In this document: positions 1-7,905 of the stretch, one piece after another
How the letters are laid out: each line of letters opens with the position of its first letter
Numbering within the stretch: the stretch's first letter is position 1
NCBI RefSeq assembly: GCF_014205215.1
Contig: NZ_JACHNC010000001.1
Location: forward strand, 1,431,001-1,495,000
Source: Actinoplanes lobatus
Lineage (GTDB): Bacteria; Actinomycetota; Actinomycetes; Mycobacteriales; Micromonosporaceae
Length of the DNA: 64,000 nucleotides
Direction: 5' to 3'
Notes under the pieces: model-generated
Told to the model about the DNA's origin: nothing
Database searches by the model: none
What the model saw: only the letters and a program-made list of their open reading frames with translations
Made by a program: the position numbers and the translations under genes

Positions 1-123
1 AGGGATACCTTCCTCGAACTTGCGGCGAAGGTATTCGTTTCGCGACAGTCCGAGCCGCGCCGCGGCGGCGTCGATCCGGTCGACAGCTTCCTGGCTCAGG
101 TCCCGGATGAGGATGTTCGGCAT
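1..123 (-). CDS. Ribbon-helix-helix antitoxin, N-terminal part (cut by window edge)
   Basis: Reading leftwards from an ATG at 123, the first 41 residues are visible. They start MPNILIRDLSQEAVDRIDAA, then continue with an alternating beta-strand and helix pattern (LGLSRNEYLRRKFEEG) typical of FitA/VapB-like ribbon-helix-helix antitoxins, where the first strand contacts DNA. The partner toxin would lie beyond the window's left edge. An inverted repeat sits just upstream and may be its own operator. The family is inferred from the N-terminus alone; whether a toxin follows cannot be seen. Confidence 0.7.
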   Translation of the reverse strand, partial: MPNILIRDLSQEAVDRIDAAAARLGLSRNEYLRRKFEEGIP

Positions 124-146
124 GGTGACCTCCGGCATGCAGGCAG

Positions 147-162
147 TGATATCACGATATCA
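147..162. promoter_or_regulatory. Candidate autoregulatory operator of the antitoxin gene
   Basis: TGATATCACGATATCA has 6-bp inverted arms (TGATAT / ATATCA) around a 4-bp centre. It can also be read as two direct GATATCA half-sites. It lies 24 bp upstream of the antitoxin start, where ribbon-helix-helix antitoxins usually repress their own promoter. It is also strikingly AT-rich for this genome. Confidence 0.5.
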
Positions 163-184
163 ATCAGCCTTGGCCGATGTTCCC

Positions 185-224
185 CCGAAAGGGTGAGCCA
201 CCGAGTGGCGGCCCACCCTTTCGG
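185..224 (-). terminator. Hairpin after the alcohol dehydrogenase gene
   Basis: An 11-bp stem (CCGAAAGGGTG / CACCCTTTCGG) encloses a second small stem (GCCAC / GTGGC). It starts 4 bp beyond the stop of the leftward alcohol dehydrogenase gene and ends before the antitoxin operator, so it probably ends the dehydrogenase transcript. No clear T-run follows. Confidence 0.55.
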
Positions 225-227
225 CGG

Positions 228-1316
228 TCAGAGGAGGGCTACGGAGCGGGCGCCCTCGCCGCGGGACATGCGGTCGAAAGCGGCCGGGACCTCGGCCAGG
301 GTGATCCGGTCGGTGATCAGGTGGTCCAGGTTGAGCTTGCCGTCGAGGACGTCGCGGGCCAGGGCCGGAACCTCGATGTCGGTGTCCGCCTGCCCGTACA
401 CCGAAGCCTTGAGGGTCCGCGCCGACGAGAAGATGTCGAGCGCGCCCAGCTGGACCATGTCGTCGGCCGCGCCCATGCCGACCACGGTGACCTGGCCGCC
501 GCGCCGGGTGGCGCGCCACGCGGCGCGGATGGTCGACGCCCGGCCGACGCATTCGATGGCGTGATCGGTGCCGAGCCTGCCGGTCAGGTTGCGGATCTCC
601 TTGGACAGGTTGTCCGAGGAGACCACGAAGTCGGTGGCGCCGGCCGCCTCGGCCAGGCCCTTCTTCGCCTCGGTGACGTCGACGGCGATGACCTTGCCGG
701 CGCCGGCCGCGCGGGCCGCGGCGACCGCCGACAGCCCGACCCCGCCGAGGCCGATGACCAGCACCGATTCGCCCGGCTTGACCTGGGCGGTGTTGCGGAC
801 CGCGCCGCTGCCGGTGAGCACCGAGCACCCGAGCAGGGCCGCCAGTTCGAAATTCAGTTCCTTCGGTACGCGGATGACCGCGTTCTCCGGGGCCACCACC
901 TGTTCCGCGAAGGCGCCCAGCCCGAGGGTGACGTGGACCGGCGCACCGTCCAGGGTGAGCCCGTTCTCCAGGGCCGCGACGCCGGACGAGGTGCTGCACA
1001 GCCACGGCTGGCCGTGCTCGCAGAACCAGCAGCTCCGGCAGGCCGGCTGCCAGTTGAGGACCACGTGATCGCCCACCCGGGCGCGGGTGACGTGTTCGCC
1101 GACCTCGACCACCTCGCCGGCCGCCTCGTGACCGAGCACGAGCGGGTGCGGCGGGCGCAGCGTACCGTTGATCATGGAAAGGTCGGAGTGGCAGACACCG
1201 GCCGCACGGACCTTGACCCGCACCTGGCCCGGCCCGATCTCGGGCAGCCGCAGCTCGACAAGCTCAGCCGGCACGCCCGCACTGCGAACGACCAGGCCCC
1301 GCATGTAATGGCTCAT
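228..1316 (-). CDS. Zinc-dependent alcohol dehydrogenase (MDR family)
   Basis: 362 residues, full length for class III-like medium-chain dehydrogenases, which oxidise alcohols to aldehydes with NAD(P). Catalytic zinc ligands are recognisable as C42, the GHE motif at 62-64 and a later Cys in GCSVLTGSGAV. The structural zinc site is the four-cysteine lobe C93/C96/C99/C107. The Rossmann motif GLGGVGLSAV follows. The gene lies 49 bp downstream of an aldehyde dehydrogenase in the same direction, so the two probably act in series (alcohol to aldehyde to acid). The divergent acyl-CoA ligase could then activate the acid. The start is supported by a purine-rich GGAGGGGG before ATG 1316; M5 is an alternative. 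Substrate unknown. Confidence 0.9.
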   Translation of the reverse strand: MSHYMRGLVVRSAGVPAELVELRLPEIGPGQVRVKVRAAGVCHSDLSMINGTLRPPHPLVLGHEAAGEVVEVGEHVTRARVGDHVVLNWQPACRSCWFCEHGQPWLCSTSSGVAALENGLTLDGAPVHVTLGLGAFAEQVVAPENAVIRVPKELNFELAALLGCSVLTGSGAVRNTAQVKPGESVLVIGLGGVGLSAVAAARAAGAGKVIAVDVTEAKKGLAEAAGATDFVVSSDNLSKEIRNLTGRLGTDHAIECVGRASTIRAAWRATRRGGQVTVVGMGAADDMVQLGALDIFSSARTLKASVYGQADTDIEVPALARDVLDGKLNLDHLITDRITLAEVPAAFDRMSRGEGARSVALL

Positions 1317-1365
1317 CGCGCCCCCTCCGCTTCGCTCCGGCGTCGCGCCGAGCCGAATGATCCGC

Positions 1366-2775
1366 TCATCGTTGGATCGCCTTCACCTGCTGGAATTCGG
1401 CCAGGCCGTACGCGCCCAGCTCACGACCGATACCGGACTGCTTGTAACCGCCGAACGGGGCGAACGGGTTGAACGCCCCGCCGTTGACGTCGACCGCGCC
1501 GGTCCGCAGCCGTCGCGCCACGGCCAGGGCCCGCTCGTCGCTGCCCCAGACGGCGCCGGCCAGGCCGTACCTCGAATTGTTGGCGATCGCGACGGCCTCG
1601 TCGTCGGAATCGAAGCCGATGATCGACAGGACCGGGCCGAAGATCTCCTCCTGGGCCAGTTCGCTGTCCGGGTCGACGTCGGCGAAGACGGTCGGCGCGA
1701 CGAAGTGGCCGGTGGCGGGCACCGGCGCGTCCAGTCCACCGGCGACGAGGCGGGCGGAGGCCCGTTCGATGAACCCGCGGACCCGGTCCCGCTGGCCGGC
1801 CGAGGCGAGCGGGCCGAGCCGGGTGGCCGCGTCGAACGGGTCGCCGAGGGTGTAGCCGGCGGCCGTCTTGGCGGCGAGTTCGACGGCCTCGTCGTAGTGG
1901 GACCGGTGGACCAGCATGCGGGTCCACGCCGTACAGGTCTGGCCGGAGTTGAGGAAGGCGTTGCCGACGCCGACCTTGACCGCCTTCACCAGGTCGGCGT
2001 CCTCCAGGATGACGTTGGCGGACTTGCCGCCCAGCTCCAGTGAGACCCGGGCGACACGGTCGGCGGCGGCGTGGCTGATCGCCCGGCCGGTCGCCGTGGA
2101 GCCGGTGAACGACACCATGTCGATGTCCGGGTGCCTGGCGATGGCCGCGCCGACCACCGGGCCGGTGCCGCTGACCAGGTTGAACACGCTGGGCGGCAGG
2201 TCCGCCTCGGCGGCCGCGTCGGCGAGCAGGAAAGCCACGAGCGGGGTCATCTCGCTGGGCTTGAGCACCACCGTGTTCCCGGCCGCCAGGGCCGCGCCGA
2301 CCTTGGCGATGACCTGGTGCAGCGGGTAGTTCCACGGGGTGATGGCGCCGATCACGCCGACCGGCTCGTGCACCACCAGGGAGTTGCCGACGGTCTCCTG
2401 CACCCACGGCTGGGCGGCGAGTTCGGCGTACCCGGCGAGGACGGTGAGCGGCAGGCCCGCCTGGACCGCCTTGGCGATCTTGAGCGGTGTGCCCAGTTCC
2501 AGGCCGACGGTCCGGGCGATCTCGTCGGCGCGGGCCGCGAGCGCCCGGTGCAGGCGCCCGAGGGCCGCGCCGCGCTCGGCTGCCGGCAGGTCCGCCCAGC
2601 CGGGCAGGGCGGCCCGGGCCGCCGAGACGGCGAGGTTGACGTCCTCGGCCGTGCCGGCCGGCACGTGCCCGAACACCTCCTCGGTGTACGGGTTCTCCAC
2701 TCCGATCCGTTCGCTGGATTCCGGGGGCACCCACGCGCCCCCGATCCAGAGCTCGTCACGGTGGACCGGCGTCAT
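1366..2775 (-). CDS. Aldehyde dehydrogenase (NAD(P)+), ALDH superfamily
   Basis: 469 residues. The general-base Glu is E247 in LELGGKS and the nucleophile is C281 in NSGQTCTAW, with the 34-residue spacing normal for the family. PWNYPL and the C-terminal FGGYKQSGIGRE are also present. The start ATG overlaps the stop of the upstream tetR gene as ATGA, which suggests translational coupling and argues against an in-frame N-terminal extension. The order tetR, ALDH, alcohol dehydrogenase reads as one leftward unit. The protein resembles the broad aldehyde dehydrogenases found in alcohol and terpene degradation; the actual aldehyde is not predictable. Confidence 0.92.
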   Translation of the reverse strand: MTPVHRDELWIGGAWVPPESSERIGVENPYTEEVFGHVPAGTAEDVNLAVSAARAALPGWADLPAAERGAALGRLHRALAARADEIARTVGLELGTPLKIAKAVQAGLPLTVLAGYAELAAQPWVQETVGNSLVVHEPVGVIGAITPWNYPLHQVIAKVGAALAAGNTVVLKPSEMTPLVAFLLADAAAEADLPPSVFNLVSGTGPVVGAAIARHPDIDMVSFTGSTATGRAISHAAADRVARVSLELGGKSANVILEDADLVKAVKVGVGNAFLNSGQTCTAWTRMLVHRSHYDEAVELAAKTAAGYTLGDPFDAATRLGPLASAGQRDRVRGFIERASARLVAGGLDAPVPATGHFVAPTVFADVDPDSELAQEEIFGPVLSIIGFDSDDEAVAIANNSRYGLAGAVWGSDERALAVARRLRTGAVDVNGGAFNPFAPFGGYKQSGIGRELGAYGLAEFQQVKAIQR

Positions 2776-3401
2776 CGGCGTACCCCCAGGTCGTAGCGGT
2801 CGGACAGGCTGGTGATCAGGAGGTCCAGCCCGAGTTCGAAGGCGCCCTCGTCGACCGCGTCCCGGTGGGCCGCGAGTTCGTGGGCGCGGTGCAGGTGTGG
2901 ATAGTGGTCGTACAGCTCCGGGTCGGCGTCGAAGCCGAGGGCGAAGGAGCCCAGCGCGGAGCCGGTGATCAGGTAGCGCATCAGGGCTCCGATGTGGGTG
3001 GCCCGGGCCCGTGACCAGCCGGCGTCGATCAGCGCGCCGTAGACCGCCTCGGCCATGGCCAGCCCGGCCGGGCGGCGGCCGGGACCGGTGGCCAGCACCG
3101 GCACGACGTTCGGGTGCGCGGCGAGGACCGCGTGGTAGGACTTCGCCCACAGCCGCAGCGCCGCACGCCAGTCGTTGCCGTGGAACACCGAGATGTCGAC
3201 CTGAGCGACCACCGCCTCGGCGACGGCGTCGACGATCTCCGCCTTGGTGGCGAAGTGGTTGTACAGCGACGGGCCCTGCACTCCCAGTTCGGTGGCGAGG
3301 CGCCGCATCGAGCACGCGTCCAGCCCTTCGGCGTCGATCAGGGCGGCCGCCGCCTCGACGATGCGCTCCTTGGTGAGCAGCGCCTGCCGGGGCCGGGCCA
3401 T
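2772..3401 (-). CDS. TetR family transcriptional regulator
   Basis: 209 residues from the ATG at 3401 (MARPRQALLTKERIVEAAAA). I preferred this to an upstream in-frame ATG because AGGGAG sits at SD distance. The N-terminal helix-turn-helix contains SMRRLATELGVQGPSLYNHF, the recognition-helix signature of TetR proteins; the C-terminal part is an all-helical ligand domain. It is the first gene of the tetR-ALDH-adh unit and is divergent from the acyl-CoA ligase, so it most likely controls both promoters in the intergenic space 3402-3502. The effector may be an acyl-CoA or aldehyde, but that is only inference. Confidence 0.92.
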   Translation of the reverse strand: MARPRQALLTKERIVEAAAALIDAEGLDACSMRRLATELGVQGPSLYNHFATKAEIVDAVAEAVVAQVDISVFHGNDWRAALRLWAKSYHAVLAAHPNVVPVLATGPGRRPAGLAMAEAVYGALIDAGWSRARATHIGALMRYLITGSALGSFALGFDADPELYDHYPHLHRAHELAAHRDAVDEGAFELGLDLLITSLSDRYDLGVRR

Positions 3402-3502
3402 GAGTACTCCCTGCGAGAAAACCGAAATCAGCACTGGACGTGTAAAAACTTACGCCGCTAGTTTAAGCACAGCTGCGACGTACATCACCAAGGGAGATCA
3501 GC
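3402..3502. promoter_or_regulatory. Divergent promoter region with possible TetR operator
   Basis: The 101-bp space between the tetR and acyl-CoA ligase starts is AT-rich in its centre. It contains GTAAAAACTTAC (3442-3453; arms GTAA / TTAC) inside a wider imperfect inverted repeat TAAAAACT...AGTTTA (3443-3466). An AGGGAG ribosome site at 3491-3496 serves the ligase. Operator status is inferred from position and symmetry only. Confidence 0.4.
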
Positions 3503-5053
3503 ATGACGACGCTATCCCTCGCCACCGTTCTGGCCGAGGCCGCACGCCGATACCCCGAAAAGGTAGCGATCGTCGACGCCGGCGGAGAGCGCATCACCTA
3601 TCGCGAACTGTGGGCGCAGACCCGCGCGTACGCGGCGGGCCTGCGGGAACTGGGCGTCGGGCCGGGCGACACCGTAGCGATCATGATCCCCAACGTGGGC
3701 GACTTCCCCCGGGTCTACTTCGCCGCGCTGGCCGTCGGCGCCCGGATCGTGCCGGTCTCGCTGCTGCTCAACGCCGAGGAGGTCGGCTACGTGCTGGCCG
3801 ACAGCGGCGCGAAGCTGCTGGTCACCCATTCGGCGTTCCTGGCGGCGGGCGCTCCGGCGGCGGCCGCGAGCGGCACCAAGCTGGTCAACGTCGGCCCGCT
3901 CCCGGCCGATCTGCCGCAGTACCCGCCGCGCCTGGAGGAGATCTCGGCGACGGTGGAACCGCTGCGGACCTACGTGACCCGCGAGGCCGAGGACGTCGCG
4001 GTGATCCTCTACACCAGCGGGACGACGGGCAAGCCCAAGGGCGCCATGCTGACGCACCTCAACCTGGTCATGAACGCGGCCGTGAACGTGTTCGACGTCC
4101 ACCCGCTGACCGGCGACGACGTGGTGCTCGGCTGTCTGCCGCTGTTCCACACGTTCGGCCAGACGGTCGGGATGAACGCGACCTTCCGGCTCGGCGGGAC
4201 GCTGGTGCTGCTGCCCCGGTTCACCGGTGAGGCGGCGATCGAGCTGATGCTCAGGGAGAAGGTGACGATCTTCCACGGCGTGCCGACCATGTACATCGGC
4301 CTGCTGGAGGCGGCGGCCAAGGCGGAGACCCTGCCACGGCTCAAGCTCTGCGTCTCCGGTGGCGCCTCGCTGCCGGTCGCGGTTCTGGAGAAATTCGCCG
4401 GAGCCTTCGGCTCGACGATCTGGGAGGGGTACGGGCTGAGCGAGACCTCTCCGACGGCGACCACCAACCAGCCGGCGTTCGGAGCCAAGCCCGGTACGGT
4501 CGGGCACCCGATCTGGGGTGTCGAGGTGGAGATCGCCCGGCCGGAGGTGCCGGAGCGGATCGAGTTCCTGCCGGACGGCGAGCTGGGCGAGATCGTGATC
4601 CGCGGCCACAACGTGTTCGCCGGCTACCTGAACCGCCCGGAGGCGACCGCCGAGGCCCTGATCGACGGCTGGTTCCGCACCGGCGACCTGGGCGTACGGG
4701 ACGAGAACGGCTTCATCAGCATCGTCGACCGCACCAAGGACCTGATCATCCGCGGTGGCTTCAACGTCTACCCGCGTGAGGTCGAGGAGGTGCTGGCCCG
4801 GCACCCGTCGATCCAGCAGGTCGCGGTGATCGGCGTGGCCGACGAGACCCTGGGTGAGGAGATCTGTGCGGTCGTGGTGCTGGAGGACCCCAAACCTGAG
4901 GAGGGCAGCCTGACCGAGGCCGAACTCATCGAGTGGTCGAAGGAGCGGCTCGGCAAGCACAAGTACCCGCGTCAGGTCCGGTTCACCGAGTCGCTGCCGC
5001 TGGGCCCGAGCATGAAGGTCCTCAAGCGGGAGCTGCGTAAGCAGTACTCCTAG
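3503..5053 (+). CDS. Long-chain fatty-acid/acyl-CoA ligase (ANL superfamily)
   Basis: 516 residues. Activates a carboxylic acid as acyl-AMP and transfers it to CoA. The phosphate-binding loop YTSGTTGKPKG spans 170-180; YGLSETSPT, GWFRTGDLG and the hinge region VDRTKDLIIRGGFNVYPREV follow. The C-terminal catalytic lysine is probably K505 in GPSMKVLKREL. The start ATG has AGGGAG six bases upstream. Divergent from tetR-ALDH-adh, it could activate the acid made by those enzymes and share their regulator. Its stop overlaps the converging Nudix gene through a shared CTAG. Substrate chain length cannot be read from the sequence. Confidence 0.92.
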   Translation: MTTLSLATVLAEAARRYPEKVAIVDAGGERITYRELWAQTRAYAAGLRELGVGPGDTVAIMIPNVGDFPRVYFAALAVGARIVPVSLLLNAEEVGYVLADSGAKLLVTHSAFLAAGAPAAAASGTKLVNVGPLPADLPQYPPRLEEISATVEPLRTYVTREAEDVAVILYTSGTTGKPKGAMLTHLNLVMNAAVNVFDVHPLTGDDVVLGCLPLFHTFGQTVGMNATFRLGGTLVLLPRFTGEAAIELMLREKVTIFHGVPTMYIGLLEAAAKAETLPRLKLCVSGGASLPVAVLEKFAGAFGSTIWEGYGLSETSPTATTNQPAFGAKPGTVGHPIWGVEVEIARPEVPERIEFLPDGELGEIVIRGHNVFAGYLNRPEATAEALIDGWFRTGDLGVRDENGFISIVDRTKDLIIRGGFNVYPREVEEVLARHPSIQQVAVIGVADETLGEEICAVVVLEDPKPEEGSLTEAELIEWSKERLGKHKYPRQVRFTESLPLGPSMKVLKRELRKQYS

Positions 5054-5475
5054 ACGTTGAGCAGTGGCGGCAGCTCCGCCACGATCGGCACGTCGGCGGG
5101 CAGCCACGGGACGCTGTCCAGCTGGTCCACGGTCAGCCAGCGCATGGAGCGGTGCTCCAGCGCCTCCGGCACGTCGCCACCGAGCAGGGTGACGGCGTAG
5201 ACGCGGAGCACGGCCCGGCCGTGGGCCAGCGGCACGTCCGGGCCGATCCGGTCGCCGACGTCCACCCGTACGCCGAGCTCCTCGGCGCACTCCCGGGCCA
5301 GCGCCTGCCGCTCGGTCTCCCCCGGCTCGACCTTGCCACCGGGGAACTCCCACCGCCCGGCCGCCTCCGGCGGGGAGCTGCGCTCGCAGGCCAGCACCCG
5401 GCCGGCGGTAATGATCACAGCAGCCACGATCACCCTGGGTGACGGGGCGCGCTTGACGTACTGTTCGGGCCGCAT
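5050..5475 (-). CDS. Nudix hydrolase, MutT/8-oxo-dGTPase-like
   Basis: 141 residues. A perfect Nudix box runs from G47 to G68 (G-x5-E-x7-REUxEExG form: KVEPGE, then RECAEELG), the metal and pyrophosphate site. The preceding WEFPGGK and the short length match MutT-type enzymes that cleave oxidised dNTPs such as 8-oxo-dGTP, but other nucleoside diphosphate derivatives are possible. Convergent with the acyl-CoA ligase; the two stop codons share the tetranucleotide CTAG at 5050-5053. No partner gene indicates a pathway. Confidence 0.9.
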   Translation of the reverse strand: MRPEQYVKRAPSPRVIVAAVIITAGRVLACERSSPPEAAGRWEFPGGKVEPGETERQALARECAEELGVRVDVGDRIGPDVPLAHGRAVLRVYAVTLLGGDVPEALEHRSMRWLTVDQLDSVPWLPADVPIVAELPPLLNV

Positions 5476-5658
5476 GCGATCAAAGATCGCACAGAAGTTC
5501 GTCGTTCAGGTTGCCCACTGGTGCCCTGATCGTCACGCAATCACGGATATGTGGCCGTGGACACGAGTGTCCGGACGGACGAAACTGTGGAGCACCGACC
5601 ATGACGACACGGCGACAGTTCGGCCACAAGCCGGCAACGACGCTAGGGGGGTGCGGCA

Positions 5659-5970
5659 GTGCGGGCCAGAAGACGCCGGGACTCCGGCGCGGATTATCTC
5701 AGCGATGCCCTTGCGCTACTCAGCGGATGGACCCGCGACGGGGTGCAGCTCCGGCGGGACCTGGCATGTGACGACAGTCAGCACGCCGCGTTGACCGAGC
5801 GGATCAAGGTCGCGGCGGACACCCTTCACATCAGGCCGACCATTCGGCGCGTCAACGGTCACACACAGATCTGCCTGGGGCCGCAGGACGGTTCGACCAT
5901 CACCGACGGTGAGGTCACCCTGGCGGCCCGGATCGAGGATTTCTACCGCACCGTGGTCGGAAGGCCGTAG
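5659..5970 (+). CDS. Pterin-4a-carbinolamine dehydratase-like small protein
   Basis: 103 residues from GTG 5659, preceded by a G-rich stretch. The body LLSGWTRDGVQLRRDL ... RVNGHTQICLGPQDGSTIT ... VTLAARIEDFYRTVV has the spacing of the pterin dehydratase fold: a strand pair, a helix, then an edge strand before a D/E-V-xLA helix. The usual active-site HHP is not present; the equivalent position reads HIRP. It may therefore be catalytically inactive or have another role. The next gene, a PH-domain protein, follows 24 bp after. The family call rests on pattern only and needs a profile search. Confidence 0.4.
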   Translation: MRARRRRDSGADYLSDALALLSGWTRDGVQLRRDLACDDSQHAALTERIKVAADTLHIRPTIRRVNGHTQICLGPQDGSTITDGEVTLAARIEDFYRTVVGRP

Positions 5971-5981
5971 AACGGGCGGAC

Positions 5982-5987
5982 TACGCT
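5982..5987 (+). promoter_or_regulatory. -10 element TACGCT, leaderless start of the PH-domain gene
   Basis: TACGCT ends 7 nt before ATG 5995 and no Shine-Dalgarno is present between them. Transcription would therefore begin at or next to the start codon. Confidence 0.45.
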
Positions 5988-5994
5988 GCGCCGC

Positions 5995-6357
5995 ATGACT
6001 GACGTGGCGTACGACAACAAGGGCCAGCTCGAGCAGATCCAGAGCGGTCTGCTGGAGGGCGAGCAGATCATCGCGGTCTACGACGCGATCGGCGCCGGGA
6101 CCGGCTTCATCGGCCTCACCAGCCGGCGGATCATCATCCAGGACAAGTCCTTCGTCGGTAAGCGCTTCGCGATCACCAGCATCCCCTACTCCAAGGTGAG
6201 CAGCGTCAGCGTGATCAGCAACAAGAGCTGGGCCGGCCAGTTCTTCTCGTCCGGCACGATCGGCATCACCGTCGGCACCCACGTGTACGAGATCGAGTTC
6301 CGTGGCTCCGACAAGGCCCACCACGTGCACAACCTGATCCTGTCGCACGCCTCCTGA
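5995..6357 (+). CDS. PH-domain protein (bPH_1/DUF1696-like)
   Basis: 120 residues with no membrane segment. The sequence (GEQIIAVYDAI, LTSRRIIIQDKS, YSKVSSVSV, FRGSDKAHHVHNLI) has the strand order and C-terminal helix of small bacterial pleckstrin-homology proteins. Family members form oligomeric rings; their ligand is generally unknown. It ends 7 bp before the stop of a convergent membrane-protein gene. Leaderless expression is likely. Functional role not predictable from context. Confidence 0.75.
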   Translation: MTDVAYDNKGQLEQIQSGLLEGEQIIAVYDAIGAGTGFIGLTSRRIIIQDKSFVGKRFAITSIPYSKVSSVSVISNKSWAGQFFSSGTIGITVGTHVYEIEFRGSDKAHHVHNLILSHAS

Positions 6358-6363
6358 CCGGGT

Positions 6364-7263
6364 TCAGTGCCCGCCGACCGCCTGCGTGAGATCCCAGACG
6401 TAGCGGCGGCCGGCGGGTTTCTCGTCCCGCCACACCACCTCCCAGCGGCCGCGGGCGTCGCGTTCGGGTTCGCTCATCCGCCCGTACCCCTGTCGTTCTT
6501 TGACGCTCGGCGGCTGATCGCTGTCCGGGAAGCTGAAGGTCACCTGGAAGCGGGTGAAGGCGGACGGGGTGCCGCTCGCGGTGGGCAGGCGGTCCTCCCA
6601 GACCAGTTGGTCCCAGCCTCGTTCGCGCAGTGGCCGCCACAGCCCCCGGGGCCGGTACTCGACCTGCCACTCGGTCGGCGTGGTCATCGCCGGGTCGAAG
6701 ATGAGCCAGACCCGCAGCAGCCGGGTCTGTTCCAGGGGCAGCGCGGTGATGGTGCCGCCGACCGGCCGCAGCGTCTTGAACGAGATCTCGTCGAGGCGGG
6801 CCAGCCGGTCGGTGTCGGTGGGCACGATCGGGCGCATGGTCCGGTGGGTGACCAGCGGCTCCGGGGTGGTGACCCGTTTCTCCACGATGCGGTCGCTGTC
6901 GTCGTCGGGGCCGATCGCGACGAGCACTTCGAGGGTCTCCGTGAAGAGCGGCTTCTCCCGGTCGCTGATCCGCTGGATGGCGTCCAGGTAGTGCTGGTGC
7001 CCGGCCTGCTGGAGGGCGAGCCGACTGGTGGTCTCCCGCAGGTCGGCCTTCAGGTCGCGGATCCGGACCACGAAGGCGAGCTGCCACAGGCGGACGACGA
7101 AGTAGAGCAGGCAGGCCAGGGATATCGCGGTGAGTGCCCACTGACCGATCCGGGTGGGTATCTCGGCGAGCTGCGCGACACCCGATGCCAGACCGATGAG
7201 CACGACCGAGGCGTTCAGGGTGCCCCTGAACAGTGCGTGGTACGTCGACGGTGTCTCCGGCAT
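6364..7263 (-). CDS. Unrecognised membrane protein with cytosolic beta-rich domain
   Basis: 299 residues. Two hydrophobic segments near residues 15-35 and 42-62 (ASVVLIGLASGV; ALTAISLACLLYFVV) form a hairpin. A helical linker (about 65-105) leads into a soluble domain rich in W/Y and charged strands (RLLRVWLIFDP, WQVEYRPRGLWRPL, GRWEVVWRDEKPAGRRYVWDL). I know no family for it. The architecture is a tethered cytosolic domain. Convergent with the PH-domain gene, 6 bp apart, with no space for a separate terminator. Confidence 0.7.
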   Translation of the reverse strand: MPETPSTYHALFRGTLNASVVLIGLASGVAQLAEIPTRIGQWALTAISLACLLYFVVRLWQLAFVVRIRDLKADLRETTSRLALQQAGHQHYLDAIQRISDREKPLFTETLEVLVAIGPDDDSDRIVEKRVTTPEPLVTHRTMRPIVPTDTDRLARLDEISFKTLRPVGGTITALPLEQTRLLRVWLIFDPAMTTPTEWQVEYRPRGLWRPLRERGWDQLVWEDRLPTASGTPSAFTRFQVTFSFPDSDQPPSVKERQGYGRMSEPERDARGRWEVVWRDEKPAGRRYVWDLTQAVGGH

Positions 7264-7513
7264 CGCCCTAATGATGGCGAAGTGAGTGTTACCGACAAAT
7301 CCTCACATAGAGTGAATGGTCACGGCGCGGGACGCCTGTTCGCCCGATATCCGGTGACCGATCAGGGGAACGACCATGCCAGACCGGCCCACCCACGACG
7401 GTTACCGACGAGTAGCCATTGCTCGCCGAATCCGGCCCGCCGCATGCTACCGGGAGTCATCGCAATCGATCGAGTAACGCCGTTCGATCCTCGACCCCCG
7501 GAGGCGATCACCG

Positions 7514-7720
7514 GTGCTCACCCATCTGACGAGGCCGTTGACCCGGAGATACCGGACGGAACTCTTCGGTCACGACCTGGATCCGGTCCCGGCGCCGGGC
7601 GGCGGTGAGGGCGGTCAGCCCCGTCGGCGGGCGATCCTGCTCGGTCACAACACCGTCTTCGCGGTGGCGATGCTCCTGTCGGCGGTGCTGGTGGGCCTCG
7701 CCACGGTCGCTCTGCACTGA
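7514..7720 (+). CDS. Possible small single-span membrane protein
   Basis: 68 residues from GTG 7514, with GGAGG at 7499-7503. A basic, proline/glycine-rich N-terminal half is followed by one hydrophobic helix at the C-terminus (HNTVFAVAMLLSAVLVGLATVAL), a tail-anchor layout. There are no homologues I recognise, but the ribosome site and the sensible topology favour a real gene over a chance frame. Confidence 0.4.
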   Translation: MLTHLTRPLTRRYRTELFGHDLDPVPAPGGGEGGQPRRRAILLGHNTVFAVAMLLSAVLVGLATVALH

Positions 7721-7744
7721 CCGGGACCGAGACCCACGTCAACG

Positions 7745-7777
7745 TCAGCTACCGCCTTCGCCGCCCTTGCCGGACAT
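7745..7777 (-). CDS. Possible 10-residue micro-ORF (MSGKGGEGGS)
   Basis: A strong GAGGAG ends 4 nt before ATG 7777, followed by only ten codons and TGA. Nothing on the same strand follows within a plausible leader-peptide distance. It may be a tiny translated ORF or a coincidental SD-ATG pair. Reported because the ribosome site is better than that of most genes here. Confidence 0.25.
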   Translation of the reverse strand: MSGKGGEGGS

Positions 7778-7905
7778 GGTTCTCCTCACACCTACGAATG
7801 GACTCCGAAGTCACAACGGAGCCGGTCGCCTCCGGGTTGCGGAATTTCGGCTTCAGCCTAGCGAGCCGGCCCGCGGGCGGCAGCGGAGTCCCGAGAACCC
7901 GCAGG

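Noticed and set aside
1322..1340. Fragment CTCCGCTTCGCTCCGG resembling the hairpin-element tail between ALDH and alcohol dehydrogenase
   Set aside because: Only the short core matches, no hairpin follows, and in the gene direction it is inverted relative to the other copies. It also works as the ribosome site of the dehydrogenase.
3512..5353. 613-codon open frame on the minus strand opposite the acyl-CoA ligase
   Set aside because: It is the antisense of a strongly conserved enzyme gene. The translated sequence is Arg/Gly/Ala/His-rich with no recognisable motif, a usual artefact of high-GC third positions.
7376..7477. 33-codon ORF after AGGGGA (MPDRPTHDGYRR...)
   Set aside because: Ribosome site is acceptable but the product is short, basic and without any feature. 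No terminator or conserved context supports it.
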